DNA of 64,000 nt from Gemmobacter aquarius. Lineage in GTDB: Bacteria; Pseudomonadota; Alphaproteobacteria; Rhodobacterales; Rhodobacteraceae. Made by a program: the position numbers and the translations under genes. Each line of letters starts with the position of its first letter. Within the stretch, counting starts at the first letter, position 1. The notes under the pieces were generated by a model. The model searched no databases and was not told where the DNA came from. It saw nothing but the letters and a program-made list of their open reading frames with translations. This document shows, piece by piece, positions 53,552 to 62,793 of the stretch. The stretch lies in contig NZ_CP028918.1 of NCBI RefSeq assembly GCF_003060865.1, positions 1,414,001-1,478,000 of the forward strand, written 5' to 3'.

Positions 53552-53883
53552 ACCCGCTGCACCATCACATCGGGATAAAAGGCGAGATATCCCTTTATCC
53601 CCTCGGCCCCGGGTTTGGGGTTTTCGTAAGACCAGACCACGTCTTGCAGCCGCCCCTCGGGGGTTGCGACCGAATAATAGCTGGCCACCCCCTTGTGCGG
53701 GCAAGTGGTCTGCCGGTCGCTCGGGTCCAGAAAGGCCATCGCCATATCCTCGCGCGGGACATAGATCACCGGCGCGCGGCCGCCTTCGAGCAATTCGACC
53801 GCCCGCGACGTCTCGCCAAGGATCGCACCCTTGGCCCGTATCGTATAGCTGCCCGCTGCCGGACGGATCGTGATCGTGGTCAT
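53548..53883 (-). CDS. DUF427 domain protein
   Basis: 111 aa, one DUF427 domain (YVPREDMAMAFLDPSDRQTTCPHKGVASYY; VVWSYENPKPGAEGIKGYLAFYPD, quoted as separate blocks). Conserved Cys/His/Lys residues suggest an enzymatic fold, but its role is unknown. It converges on sufE with a 4-nt overlap. Confidence 0.85.
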   Translation of the reverse strand: MTTITIRPAAGSYTIRAKGAILGETSRAVELLEGGRAPVIYVPREDMAMAFLDPSDRQTTCPHKGVASYYSVATPEGRLQDVVWSYENPKPGAEGIKGYLAFYPDVMVQRV

Positions 53884-53956
53884 GGCAGGCCCCCCCGTTG
53901 GCCACCCCGTTGGCCCAAGCCACCAGTCTGCGGACGCATCCCCCGTCTGGCAAGCC

Positions 53957-55747
53957 CTAGATCGGCGCGCAGGCTGCCTTGAGCCACTCCAGCGCGGCTG
54001 GACTTACCCTCGGCCCGATTTTGGCCAGAACCTCGGCGTGATAGGCGTTCAGCCAGTCACGGTCGCCCCGCGACAATTCGCCCACCACGATCAACCGCCG
54101 GTCCAGCGGCGCAAAGGTCAGCGTCTCGAAGCACAACTGATCGCGCATGTCGCCGAAAGGCGGCGCCGTGTCGACCACCACCAGGTTCTCCAGCCGGATG
54201 CCGAAAGCCCCCTCGCGGTAATAGCCCGGCTCGTTCGACAGGATCATGCCCACTTCAAGCGGCACCTCGGAAATCCGGCTCAGGCGCTGCGGGCCTTCAT
54301 GCACCGACAGGAACGCGCCCACACCATGCCCCGTGCCATGGTCGAAATCCTGCCCGGCCAGCCACAGGTGATAGCGCGCGAACCCGTCCAGATCGCGCCC
54401 CGCCAGCCCCTTGGGCCAACGCGCCCGCGAAATCGCGATCATCCCCTGCAAGACGCGGGTATAGCACTCCTGCGCCTCGGCTCCCGGGTCGCCCACCGCA
54501 ACCGTGCGGGTGATGTCGGTCGTTCCGTCGGGGAATTGCGCGCCCGAATCGACCAGCAGCAACTCGTCGCGCCTGACCGGACGGTTGGTCTCGGAGGTCA
54601 CGCGGTAATGCATGATCGCGCCGTTCGGCCCCGCCCCGCAGATCGTGTCGAAGCTGATGTCATGCAGCGCGTTTGTCGCGCGGCGATAGCCTTCGAGCGC
54701 GGTCACGACGTCGATCTCGGTCAGCCGGCCCTTTGGCGCCTCATGGTCGAGCCAGGCCAGAAACTCGACCACCGCTGCCCCGTCGCGCAGATGCGCCTCG
54801 CGCATTCCCGAAATCTCGGCGGCGTTCTTGCGCGCCTTTGGCCAGCGGCAGGGATCGTCGCCCCAGACCACCCGCGCCCCCGTCAAAAGCTGCGACACCG
54901 CCAAGGGGGCGGTCGCCTTGTCCACCCGCACCGCGCCTGTCAGATCGGCCAGCGTCGCTTTGAACGCTTCGGGCGGCAGGATCGTCACCGCCGCATCCAG
55001 CGCCGCCGCTGCCGCCGGGGTGATCTTGGCCGGATCGGTGAACAGCCGCACCCCGCCATCCGCATCCAGAAGCGCAAATCCCTGCAGCACCGGATTGCGC
55101 GGCACATCCGCGCCCCGCAGGTTCAACAGCCAGCAAATCGAGTCCGGCAGCGTGATCACCGCAAAATCCTGCCCCGCCTCGCGCAGCATCGCCCCGAGCC
55201 GCGCGCGCTTGGCAACACTTGTCTCGCCCGCCAGACCTATCGGATGGGCAAAGGCCTTGCCGACCGGTGCTGCGGGTTGGTCAGGCCAGATCGCATCGAC
55301 GAAATTCGCGACAGGACGCAGGGTTACGCCATGATCCTGCAATGCTGTCTCAAGCCGCTCCACCTCGTCGGCGGTATGCAGCCACGGGTCGAACCCGATC
55401 ACGCCAGATGCCAGATGCGCCTTGATCCAGTCGCCGGGCTTCACCTCGGGCCATGGCACAGGAGTGAACACCGACACATCCACCTGCGCCTTGACCTGCA
55501 CGCGGTACCGCCCGTCGATGAACACCCCCGCCACGTCGGGCAGCACCACGGCAAAGCCCGCAGATCCGGTAAACCCCGTCAGCCAAGACAATCGCTCGTC
55601 CCGCGGCGCTACATATTCGCCCTGATGCGCGTCGGCCCGTGGCACCAGAAACCCCGCCACCCCGGCCTCGGCCAGCACATCGCGCAAAGCCGCCAGCCGC
55701 GCCAGGCCCTTCGACGGGTCAGAGGTCGTCTCGAAGCTCTGGAACAT
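53957..55747 (-). CDS. pepP: M24-family aminopeptidase P
   Basis: 596 aa, the long three-domain aminopeptidase P form with two creatinase-like N-terminal domains and a C-terminal pita-bread domain. The five metal ligands are visible: Asp in LVDSGAQF, Asp in GTTDITRT, His in HGTGHGVGAF, Glu in LSNEPGYY and Glu in RLENLVVV. It removes N-terminal residues before Pro and uses two divalent metals. Confidence 0.88.
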   Translation of the reverse strand: MFQSFETTSDPSKGLARLAALRDVLAEAGVAGFLVPRADAHQGEYVAPRDERLSWLTGFTGSAGFAVVLPDVAGVFIDGRYRVQVKAQVDVSVFTPVPWPEVKPGDWIKAHLASGVIGFDPWLHTADEVERLETALQDHGVTLRPVANFVDAIWPDQPAAPVGKAFAHPIGLAGETSVAKRARLGAMLREAGQDFAVITLPDSICWLLNLRGADVPRNPVLQGFALLDADGGVRLFTDPAKITPAAAAALDAAVTILPPEAFKATLADLTGAVRVDKATAPLAVSQLLTGARVVWGDDPCRWPKARKNAAEISGMREAHLRDGAAVVEFLAWLDHEAPKGRLTEIDVVTALEGYRRATNALHDISFDTICGAGPNGAIMHYRVTSETNRPVRRDELLLVDSGAQFPDGTTDITRTVAVGDPGAEAQECYTRVLQGMIAISRARWPKGLAGRDLDGFARYHLWLAGQDFDHGTGHGVGAFLSVHEGPQRLSRISEVPLEVGMILSNEPGYYREGAFGIRLENLVVVDTAPPFGDMRDQLCFETLTFAPLDRRLIVVGELSRGDRDWLNAYHAEVLAKIGPRVSPAALEWLKAACAPI

Positions 55748-55801
55748 CCCGTACCCTCATTTTCTGTCTGAAAAATATCCTCAGGGGGTGAGCCGAAGGC
55801 G

Positions 55802-55820
55802 AGGGGGCGGAACGCCCCCT
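55802..55820 (-). terminator. Hairpin AGGGGGCG-GAA-CGCCCCCT at the cobT stop
   Basis: Perfect 8-bp stem that begins at the cobT stop codon. The neighbouring CTGAAAAATATCCTC-type sequence (55768-55782) resembles that near purN. Confidence 0.45.
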
Positions 55821-57696
55821 ATCCCGCCCGCCGCTGCGGCGCGTTGCCCGCCTTGGCGCGCTTTTTCGGGTCGCTCTCGAACAGGCTGGCAAGCTGCTCG
55901 GTCATCGCGCCTGCCAATTGCTCGACATCGGTGATCGTCACCGCCCGCTGGTAATAGCGCGTCACGTCATGCCCGATGCCGATGGCGATCAACTCCACCT
56001 GCCGCCGCCGTTCCACCATCGCGATCACGTCACGCAGGTGCTTTTCCAGAAAATTCGCGGCATTGACCGACAGCGTGCTGTCATCGACCGGCGCGCCGTC
56101 GGAAATCACCATCAGGATCTTGCGCGCCTCGGGCCGGTTCGCCATGCGGCGATGCGCCCATTCCAGCGCCTCGCCGTCGATGTTCTCTTTCAGCAGCCCC
56201 TCTTTCATCATCAGCCCGAGGTTCGGCCTTGCCCGCCGCCACGGCGCATCGGCGCTCTTGTAGATGATATGGCGCAGATCGTTCAGCCGCCCCGGCCCCT
56301 GCGGCCGCCCCTGCGCCAGCCACCGCTCGCGCGACTGCCCGCCCTTCCACGCCCGCGTGGTGAAGCCGAGGATTTCCACCTTGACCGAACACCGCTCAAG
56401 CGTGCGTGCCAGCACATCGGCACAGATCGCGGCAATGCTGATCGGCCGCCCGCGCATCGAGCCGGAATTGTCCAGAAGCAGCGTCACGCAAGTGTCGCGG
56501 AATTCGGTATCCTTTTCCTGCTTGAAGCTCAGCGGCGTCGTCGGGTTCGCCACCACCCGCGCCAGACGCCCGGCATCCAGCGTGCCCTCTTCCAGATCGA
56601 ACAACCAAGACCGATTCTGCTGGGCCTGCAAACGGCGCTGCAACTTGTTGGCCAAGCGCGAAACCGCGCCCTTCAAAGGCTCCAACTGCTGGTCAAGATA
56701 GGCCCGCAACCGTTCAAGCTCCGCCGGTTCCGCCAATTCCTCGGCGCGGATTTCCTCATCGAAATCTGTAGTATAGACGCTGTAGTTCGGGTCGGCATCG
56801 GAATAGGGCGCAGGCGGTGGTGGCTCGAGCGGGGCTTCGCCTTCGGGCAATTCCGCCTCGTCGCCTTGTTCCATATCGGCGCTGTCTTCCATCGTGACTT
56901 GCGCTTGGCTTTGGTCCTGCTGCTCTTCCTGCGACCGCTCGGGCGCGGCCTCGGACTCGTCGCTTTCCTGCTCTTCCTCACCCGCCGAGTCCGGCGCGTC
57001 CTGATCCTCTTCGGCCTCGCCTTCCTGATCGTCGGGATCGTTTTGATCGGGGTCGTCGCCCAACTGGTCTCCATAGCCGAGGTCGGAGATCACCTGCCGC
57101 GCCAGCCGCGCAAAGGCCGCCTGATCGTTCAGCACATGGTCGATGTTCTCCAGCGTGCCGCTTGCCTGTTCCTCGATGAAGCCACGCCACAGGTCCATCA
57201 CATTGGACGCACCCTTGGGCAGGTCGCGCCCCGTCGCCAGATGCCGCACCAGATAGCCCGCAGCAACGGGCAAGGGCGCATCCTGTGCCGATGTGATCTG
57301 TGAATACCCCTTGCGATCCGCCTCGTGTGCGATCTTGGCGTCGATGTTCACCGCCGTGCCGGGCATGGCCCGCGCGCCCACTGCCTCGCAGCGCGCCGTC
57401 TCCATCGCGTCGTAGATTTCGCGCGCAAGGTTCCCTGTCGGCGCGTAGCGGTTCGACACCGCGTCGTTGTGATATTTCCGGCGCAGCGCAAATGCATCGG
57501 CGGTGCCCCGCGCAAGCATCACCTCGTCACGGGTCATCCGGCGGCTCACCTGCGGCAGGCGCACGCCTTCGGCGTTCATCCCCGGAGGGTCGACCGAGTA
57601 GCTGACCGTCATGTCGGGATCATCCGCCATGGTCTTGGTCGCCTCGGCCAAGGCTTTTTTGAACGGATCGGCGGGGTTGTTGTCTTGCGGCTTCAT
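55819..57696 (-). CDS. cobT: Aerobic cobaltochelatase subunit CobT
   Basis: 625 aa. It has an N-terminal CobT domain, a very acidic Glu/Asp/Gln-rich middle (about 210-310) and a C-terminal von Willebrand A domain with the MIDAS motif [10 protein letters not shown]. With CobS it forms the AAA+ chaperone that drives CobN to insert Co2+ into hydrogenobyrinate diamide for vitamin B12. It follows cobS on the same strand after 118 nt holding two small hairpins. Confidence 0.93.
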   Translation of the reverse strand: MKPQDNNPADPFKKALAEATKTMADDPDMTVSYSVDPPGMNAEGVRLPQVSRRMTRDEVMLARGTADAFALRRKYHNDAVSNRYAPTGNLAREIYDAMETARCEAVGARAMPGTAVNIDAKIAHEADRKGYSQITSAQDAPLPVAAGYLVRHLATGRDLPKGASNVMDLWRGFIEEQASGTLENIDHVLNDQAAFARLARQVISDLGYGDQLGDDPDQNDPDDQEGEAEEDQDAPDSAGEEEQESDESEAAPERSQEEQQDQSQAQVTMEDSADMEQGDEAELPEGEAPLEPPPPAPYSDADPNYSVYTTDFDEEIRAEELAEPAELERLRAYLDQQLEPLKGAVSRLANKLQRRLQAQQNRSWLFDLEEGTLDAGRLARVVANPTTPLSFKQEKDTEFRDTCVTLLLDNSGSMRGRPISIAAICADVLARTLERCSVKVEILGFTTRAWKGGQSRERWLAQGRPQGPGRLNDLRHIIYKSADAPWRRARPNLGLMMKEGLLKENIDGEALEWAHRRMANRPEARKILMVISDGAPVDDSTLSVNAANFLEKHLRDVIAMVERRRQVELIAIGIGHDVTRYYQRAVTITDVEQLAGAMTEQLASLFESDPKKRAKAGNAPQRRAG

Positions 57697-57747
57697 GGGT
57701 TCACATTTGCACCGCGACAGGGTGGCGGCAAGAGGGACAGGGGCGTC

Positions 57748-57805
57748 ATCCCCGCGTCAGCGGGGATCTCCTCGGGCGCAGTCGAACGGTCCCCGCCTGC
57801 GCGGG
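57748..57805. repeat. Two short palindromes between cobS and cobT
   Basis: ATCCCCGC-GTCA-GCGGGGAT (57748-57767) and CCCGC-CTGC-GCGGG (57792-57805). They resemble dispersed REP-type palindromes with a CCCCGC core. Confidence 0.5.
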
Positions 57806-57814
57806 AAGGCCGCC

Positions 57815-58810
57815 TTACTTCATCGCCATGCTGGCCGCACTCTCGGGCAATTCCTCGCCAAAGCAGCGCTGGAAGAATTCGGCCACGGTCTGGCGCTCAA
57901 GCTCGTCGCATTTGTTCAGGAACGAAAGCCGGAAGGCATAGCCCACATTGCGGAAGATCTCGGCGTTCTGCGCCCAGTTCAGCACCGTGCGCGGGCTCAT
58001 CACCGTGGACAGATCGCCGTTCATAAAGGCCGTGCGCGTCAGGTCGGCCACCGTGACCATCTGGTTTATGATCTTGCGGCCCTTGTCGGTGTTGTAATGC
58101 GCGTTCTTGGCCAGCACGATCGCGGCTTCGGCATCATGGCTCAGATAGTTCAGCGTGGCGACCAAGGACCAGCGGTCCATCTGCGCCTGGTTGATCTGCT
58201 GGGTGCCATGGTAAAGCCCCGTGGTATCGCCCAAGCCAACCGTGTTCGCCGTCGCAAACAGCCGGAACGACGGATGCGGTGTGATGATCTCGTTCTGGTC
58301 CAGAAGCGTCAGCTTGCCATCATGTTCCAGCACGCGCTGGATCACGAACATCACATCCGCGCGGCCCGCATCATATTCGTCGAACACGATGGCCACGGGG
58401 TTACGCAGCGCCCAGGGCAAGATGCCTTCGTGGAATTCCGTCACCTGCTTGCCGTCGCGCAGCTTGATCGCATCCTTGCCGATCAGGTCGATGCGGCTGA
58501 TATGGCTGTCGAGGTTGACCCGCACGCAGGGCCAGTTCAGCCGCGCCGCGACCTGTTCGATATGGGTCGATTTGCCCGTGCCGTGATAGCCCTGGATCAT
58601 CACGCGGCGGTTGTAGGCAAAACCCGCAAGGATCGCCAACGTCGTATCCGGATCGAATTTATAGGTCGTGTCGATTTCCGGCACACGGTCGGTGCGGTCG
58701 GCAAAGCCCTTCACCTTCATATCGGTGTCGATGCCGAACACATCGCGGACAGAGATTTCTTCGGTGGGTCTAAGCACAGTGTCGAGCATTCCGTCCGCCA
58801 TCACATCCAT
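57815..58810 (-). CDS. cobS: Aerobic cobaltochelatase subunit CobS
   Basis: 331 aa from ATG 58810 (an ATG at 58801 is also possible). AAA+ ATPase of the MoxR type with Walker [10 protein letters not shown], Walker B VFDEYDAG and an [10 protein letters not shown] sensor region. It is the ATPase partner of CobT in cobalt insertion. A longer upstream reading overlaps the divergent small gene and is rejected. Confidence 0.93.
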   Translation of the reverse strand: MDVMADGMLDTVLRPTEEISVRDVFGIDTDMKVKGFADRTDRVPEIDTTYKFDPDTTLAILAGFAYNRRVMIQGYHGTGKSTHIEQVAARLNWPCVRVNLDSHISRIDLIGKDAIKLRDGKQVTEFHEGILPWALRNPVAIVFDEYDAGRADVMFVIQRVLEHDGKLTLLDQNEIITPHPSFRLFATANTVGLGDTTGLYHGTQQINQAQMDRWSLVATLNYLSHDAEAAIVLAKNAHYNTDKGRKIINQMVTVADLTRTAFMNGDLSTVMSPRTVLNWAQNAEIFRNVGYAFRLSFLNKCDELERQTVAEFFQRCFGEELPESAASMAMK

Positions 58811-58938
58811 TGGGAAACCCCGTCGGGGCCTTTCGACTTGTGTGGAACATAAAGCGGGGGCTGCAAGGGGAAGGGCGTCCTGCAAATCGACGCAAGCGAC
58901 ATGTGGCAAAGCCGCAGGCGCCGCGCTATCACCCGAGG

Positions 58939-59313
58939 ATGGACCTGAAACACCGCCTGATTTCCGCATTTCTACTGGCAGCCCTTGTCGCTTCGGCCTT
59001 CGGTCGGGCCGAACTGGGGGCCGATACCGAGGCGTCGGTGCTGTGGTCGCCCGCCTTTCGCGCGGCGTTTCTGCCTGCGCTGGCGCTTGGCTGGCTGGCA
59101 GCACCCTGGTTCGGGCGGGCAGGGGCCATGGGCTGGGCGGTCGCGGGGGCGCTGGTGCTGGGCATCACCCTTGGGACGGGGGGCGTGCTTGCGCTGTTGC
59201 CGGGGATGGGGCTTTTGCCCGACCTGCCGCGCCAGCCCCTTTCCCTTGCGGCGCTGGCTTTCGCGGCGGGCGCGGTGCAGGTGCTGGGGCTTCGCCGTCA
59301 GTCGCGGAAGTAG
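58939..59313 (+). CDS. Small integral membrane protein
   Basis: 124 aa from ATG 58939 with CGAGG upstream. It contains about four hydrophobic segments ([70 protein letters not shown]). No family was recognised. It converges on the dnaJ-like gene with a 16-nt overlap. Confidence 0.65.
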   Translation: MDLKHRLISAFLLAALVASAFGRAELGADTEASVLWSPAFRAAFLPALALGWLAAPWFGRAGAMGWAVAGALVLGITLGTGGVLALLPGMGLLPDLPRQPLSLAALAFAAGAVQVLGLRRQSRK

Positions 59314-59933
59314 CGGCTGTCCTTGATCTGGTCCCAGGCCCAGACCACCTCTTGCAAACGGTCCTCGTCGCTGCGGTCGCCGCCGTTCATATCTGGGTGA
59401 AGGTCTTTCACCAGGCTCTTGTATTGCTTGCGGATGTCCGCCTTGGTCCAGGTATCCCGCGCGTCGAGGATCTCGATCGCTTTCCGTTCGGTCGCGGGCA
59501 GTTTGCGGGTCGCGTTGCTGGTGGCCTTGGGCGGGTTGATCGTGGACTTGTCGCCGAGGATGGCCATCGGGTCGTCTACCCCCAGACGCTGCCACGCCCG
59601 CCCCTCGTCGGGCCGCTTGGCAAAGGGCTGGGTCTCGCGCCCCCAAAGCCGGTCTTTGTCGAGGAATTTCTGGAACTCCTCATCCGTGGTTCCCTGAAAG
59701 AAATTCCACTTCAGATTGTATTCGCGCACATGGTCTTTGCAGAACCAGAAGAACTCGTCCAGCAGATCGGGCGATTTCGGGGCGCGGTAGGCGCCCTGTT
59801 CCTTGCAATCGGGAAACTCGCACATCTTCTGCGACGTCTCGAAGGCGCCCGACATGCCGCGCCGCGTCGTCTTGCGCCGCTTCTTGTCGGACGAGACGCG
59901 GATATCGAATTCAAAGGGGGGACGCGTGGTCAT
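59298..59933 (-). CDS. DnaJ-domain protein (C-terminal J domain)
   Basis: 211 aa. The J domain is at the C-terminus (about 150-211) with the HPD motif in KDLHPDMNGGD. The N-terminal part has CEFPDCKEQGAYRAPKS and a conserved FFWFCKDHVREYN block with Cys/His that may bind zinc. Such proteins recruit Hsp70 to specific clients. It is typical of Rhodobacterales and usually next to bolA, as here. Confidence 0.87.
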   Translation of the reverse strand: MTTRPPFEFDIRVSSDKKRRKTTRRGMSGAFETSQKMCEFPDCKEQGAYRAPKSPDLLDEFFWFCKDHVREYNLKWNFFQGTTDEEFQKFLDKDRLWGRETQPFAKRPDEGRAWQRLGVDDPMAILGDKSTINPPKATSNATRKLPATERKAIEILDARDTWTKADIRKQYKSLVKDLHPDMNGGDRSDEDRLQEVVWAWDQIKDSRYFRD

Positions 59934-60029
59934 CTGTCTGGCTGGCCTTTCCGACTCGGAGGCGAGAGTTTAAGGCTTTACGCGCCGGATTGAAGGGGGG
60001 CGGGGCGGAAAAACCCCGCTATGACGTAA

Positions 60030-60281
60030 ATGACAGCCAGAGACGAGATTACTGCCCGCCTGACACAGGCATTTTCGCCAAGCCTGCTTGACGTGGTGAA
60101 CGAAAGCCACCGCCATGCGGGACATTCCGGCGATGATGGCAGCGGGGAAAGCCACTTCAAGGTGACGATCCGCGCCGCCGCATTGGCCGCGATGGGCCGG
60201 GTTGACCGGCACCGCGCCGTGCAGCGCGCCTTGGGCGATCTGAACACCCGCGTGCACGCTATCGCCCTCGACATCGGCTAG
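60030..60281 (+). CDS. bolA: BolA family protein
   Basis: 83 aa. The BolA fold shows NESHRHAGHSG (conserved His), SHFKVTIRAAAL and the C-terminal HRAVQRALGDL helix followed by VHAIALDI. BolA proteins pair with monothiol glutaredoxins in Fe-S trafficking and stress control. It is divergent from the dnaJ-like gene. Confidence 0.9.
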   Translation: MTARDEITARLTQAFSPSLLDVVNESHRHAGHSGDDGSGESHFKVTIRAAALAAMGRVDRHRAVQRALGDLNTRVHAIALDIG

Positions 60282-60288
60282 GGTCTTG

Positions 60289-60312
60289 CGGCGCGCCCTT
60301 GCAGGCGCGCCG
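60289..60312. terminator. Bidirectional hairpin between bolA and the PDZ-like gene
   Basis: CGGCGCGC and GCGCGCCG form a perfect 8-bp stem with an 8-nt loop in the 41-nt gap between convergent genes. There is no strong U-tract on either side. Confidence 0.5.
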
Positions 60313-60322
60313 TGGCGGGGTG

Positions 60323-61732
60323 TTACTCGATATATTCCTCGCCACCGTCGCCGCCGCCCGTATCTTCATAGGCCGGCTCTTCGACCGCGGGCTCCTCGTA
60401 AGCCGGTTCTTCGTAAGCCGGTTCTTCGTAAGCCGGTTCTTCGTAAGCGGGTTCTTCGACGGCTGCTTCGGTGCAGGAGCCATCGACAATCTCGCCCGCG
60501 CAGTATTCTTCGGCAGGGGCTTCTTCCTCGATGGCCGGTTCTTCGGCAGGGGCCTCGTCGGTATAGCCTTCGTCGGTTGTCGCCTCGTCGGTGGCTTCGC
60601 CGTCCGTCGCTGTCTCGTCGGTGTAGCCTTCGTCGGTGGTCGCCTCGTCGGTGGCTTCGCCGTCCGTCGCTGTCTCGTCGGTATAGCCTTCGTCGGTGTA
60701 GCCTTCGTCGGTGGTCGCCTCGTCGGTTGTCGCTCCGTCGGTGGCTTCGCCGTCCGTCGCTGTCTCGTCGCTATAGCCTTCGTCGGTTGTCGCCTCGTCG
60801 GTGGCTTCGCCGTCTGTCGCTGTCTCGTCGGCATAGCCTTCGTCGGTGGCCGCGCCGTCCGCAACCGTCCCGTCAGAGGAGACTTCGTCAACGCCGGACG
60901 CGTCCTCGTTGTCACTCTCTGCCGGAGCGTCTTCGACAAAGGCGGTGTCTTCGGGGGCGTCGGCAAAGGCAGGCTCGGCCGGGTCGTCGGCCGCGCTATA
61001 GGCGACCACGCCTTCGTTTCCACTCCAGACTTCGCCGGTCCCGCCCGAAACATAGCTTCCCTCGACGATCTCCTCGTCATAGGACATGGAGCTTTCCTCG
61101 ACCGTGGTTTCCATCGACGACACGAAGCTGGTCTCGCTGATCCGTTCCTCGATCAGTGTCTCGGAATACTCGTAGCTCGAGATGATCGTCTCGGAATAAT
61201 ACGAATAATATTCGGTGTAGCTGTAGCTGGAATAGCTGAAGCTCGTCCATTCATAGACCGAATAGACATCGATCGGCAGGTAATAGTAATCCCATGTGAT
61301 CGGCGTCACGGCGCGGTAGGTCCGCCCGTTCTTGCGTGCGCCGACCAGCGCGTAATCGGTCACGCCATTGGTCAGGTAATAGGCGATGATCGTGTCGACA
61401 TCGATCGGCTGACGCACCTTGTAGCCAAGGATCGAGCTGATCACATCGCCGGGTTTCAGCCCTGCCATCTTGGCGATGCCGTCGGGCTGGACCGAGACGA
61501 CCATCACCCCCTTCGCGCCTTTGGCAAGGCGGAACTTCTTGGCCACCGATTTCGTCACCGGCATCAGCACGGCTTTCAGCGCACGGCTGACATAGGGCTT
61601 GGGCAGGGTCGATTTCTTGACGGTCTTCGCCTCGACCTGCGTCGGGTATACCGTAACGGCCAGGCCCATGGGCGCTGCAAGGGACAGGGTCACGCACAGG
61701 CTGCGCAAGACCGGCTTGAGGAAGATATTCAC
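60323..61732 (-). CDS. Exported PDZ-like protein with Tyr/Ser-rich segment and repeated acidic tail
   Basis: 469 aa from a GTG at 61732 with AAGGAA upstream. A signal peptide (about 1-35) and a PDZ-like domain (about 45-135: GAKGVMVVSVQPDGIAKMAG, LKPGDVI) come first. Then a Tyr/Ser-dominated segment (about 150-205) with SFSYSSYSYTEYYSYYSET, and a long acidic tail. The tail holds 20-residue repeats of the TDEGYTDETATDGEATDEAT type and EEPAY pentapeptides. A CAGEIVDGSC Cys pair lies between the two repeat types. The tail is probably disordered and the protein periplasmic or surface-linked. It is a paralogue of the next gene. I know no named family for this architecture. Confidence 0.75.
   Translation of the reverse strand: MNIFLKPVLRSLCVTLSLAAPMGLAVTVYPTQVEAKTVKKSTLPKPYVSRALKAVLMPVTKSVAKKFRLAKGAKGVMVVSVQPDGIAKMAGLKPGDVISSILGYKVRQPIDVDTIIAYYLTNGVTDYALVGARKNGRTYRAVTPITWDYYYLPIDVYSVYEWTSFSYSSYSYTEYYSYYSETIISSYEYSETLIEERISETSFVSSMETTVEESSMSYDEEIVEGSYVSGGTGEVWSGNEGVVAYSAADDPAEPAFADAPEDTAFVEDAPAESDNEDASGVDEVSSDGTVADGAATDEGYADETATDGEATDEATTDEGYSDETATDGEATDGATTDEATTDEGYTDEGYTDETATDGEATDEATTDEGYTDETATDGEATDEATTDEGYTDEAPAEEPAIEEEAPAEEYCAGEIVDGSCTEAAVEEPAYEEPAYEEPAYEEPAYEEPAVEEPAYEDTGGGDGGEEYIE
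60367..60460 (-). repeat. Tandem 15-bp repeats encoding EEPAY
   Basis: About six near-identical units produce EEPAY or EEPAV copies at the extreme C-terminus. Unit length keeps the frame. Confidence 0.8.
60554..60850 (-). repeat. Tandem 60-bp repeats encoding a 20-residue acidic unit
   Basis: Between four and five units of a 60-bp sequence (TCGTCGGT-GTAGCCTTCGTC... on the plus strand) encode DEGYTDETATDGEATDEATT-like copies. One unit carries extra 15-bp blocks. All length differences are multiples of 3, so the frame is conserved. Confidence 0.8.
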
Positions 61733-61784
61733 GCGCGTAATTCCTTACTGGTAAACGGGCAGCACCATCGCCACCCACACTGGG

Positions 61785-61812
61785 AAAAAACGGCCACCCC
61801 ATCGGGCGACCG
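61785..61812 (-). terminator. Rho-independent terminator after the second PDZ-like gene
   Basis: On the minus strand CGGTCGCCC pairs with GGGTGGCCG (one G-T on each side) around a GATG loop and is followed by six T. It separates the two paralogues transcriptionally. Confidence 0.7.
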
Positions 61813-61824
61813 CATCAGACCGGA

Positions 61825-62688
61825 TTATTCGACGATCTCTTCTTCGCCGCCCTCGTCGCCCCCGGCGTCGCCGCTGTCGTCGCCTGCGCCGTCGTCAGCC
61901 GCGCCTTCGTCAGCCGCGCTTTCGTCGCCAGCATCAGCCGCGCCTTCGTCGGCTGCTGCATCGGCGCAGTCGGGGTTGACCGCCGGATCGCAAACCTCGT
62001 CTTCGGCTACAGCCTCGTCGCCCGCCATGTCCCCGTCGACGGCCTCGCCCTCGACCTCGGCATAGCCTTCGTCTTCGGCCTGCATGTCGGTCTCGAACTC
62101 TTCCGACGTGACCGATTCCTCGATCATTGTCTCGGAGGCTTCGTAGCTTTCGGTGATTTCTTCGGAATACTCGGCGTAATATTCGCTGTAGCTGAAACTT
62201 TCATAGGAATAGCTCGACCAGCTCGACACGGTGGTGATGTCGATCACGCTTTCCCACGATTCCAGCGTGATCGTCGTCGTGGCCTTGTAAGGCTTGCCCC
62301 CGCGCAGCGCGTTCATTTCGAAATCGAAGGCACCCTGCAGGATCCAGTAATAGACCACCTCGTCCAGATCGGCGGGGCTCAGGATCGCCTCGCCCTTCAC
62401 GAAATCGATCACGTCGCCCGGTTCGATGCCAGCGGCATCGGCCAGACCGTCGGGTTCGGTCGCAAGGACCAGAACGCCTGTAGAGCCAGCCGCCAGACCG
62501 AATGCCGACACCACCGAGGCATCGACCGGCATCAGCACCGCATCGAGCGCGCGCGAAACAGAGGGTGCCGGCAGGGTGCCGGCCGCCAGCGCAGGCACCG
62601 GTGCAAGCAGCACGTAGCCCGCTGCCGGAACCGTTACGGTCAAAGCGAGAGCAGCCATTTTCAGGAAGGTCGTCTTGGGTCGCGACAT
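61825..62688 (-). CDS. Exported PDZ-like protein, paralogue with acidic Ala/Asp/Gly tail
   Basis: 287 aa from ATG 62688. A signal peptide (cleavage near ALAA) is followed by a PDZ-like domain (about 40-125: GSTGVLVLATEPDGLADAAG, IEPGDVIDFV). A Tyr/Ser segment (WSSYSYESFSYSEYYAEY) and an acidic tail rich in Asp/Glu/Ala/Gly (AADEGAADAGDESAADEGAA) complete it. A CDPAVNPDC Cys pair matches the Cys pair of its neighbour. The same order of parts in both proteins shows a gene duplication followed by separate tail expansion. Function unknown. Confidence 0.75.
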   Translation of the reverse strand: MSRPKTTFLKMAALALTVTVPAAGYVLLAPVPALAAGTLPAPSVSRALDAVLMPVDASVVSAFGLAAGSTGVLVLATEPDGLADAAGIEPGDVIDFVKGEAILSPADLDEVVYYWILQGAFDFEMNALRGGKPYKATTTITLESWESVIDITTVSSWSSYSYESFSYSEYYAEYSEEITESYEASETMIEESVTSEEFETDMQAEDEGYAEVEGEAVDGDMAGDEAVAEDEVCDPAVNPDCADAAADEGAADAGDESAADEGAADDGAGDDSGDAGGDEGGEEEIVE

Positions 62689-62793
62689 GGATATACACCG
62701 TTAACGAATACAGAAGACGACACCCCGCCGCCCCCTTGTCCATACATGGGACGGCTTTTCTTACCCGCTCCTTATCCCTGATGCAGCGAAAAT

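Noticed and set aside
60554-60850. CRISPR-like array
   Set aside because: Repeats are directly adjacent with no unique spacers and lie in frame within a gene.
60299-62065. Long open frame opposite the PDZ-like genes
   Set aside because: Its Phe/Val/Gly repeats are simply the complement of the acidic tandem repeats; the minus-strand proteins have signal peptides and PDZ-like domains.
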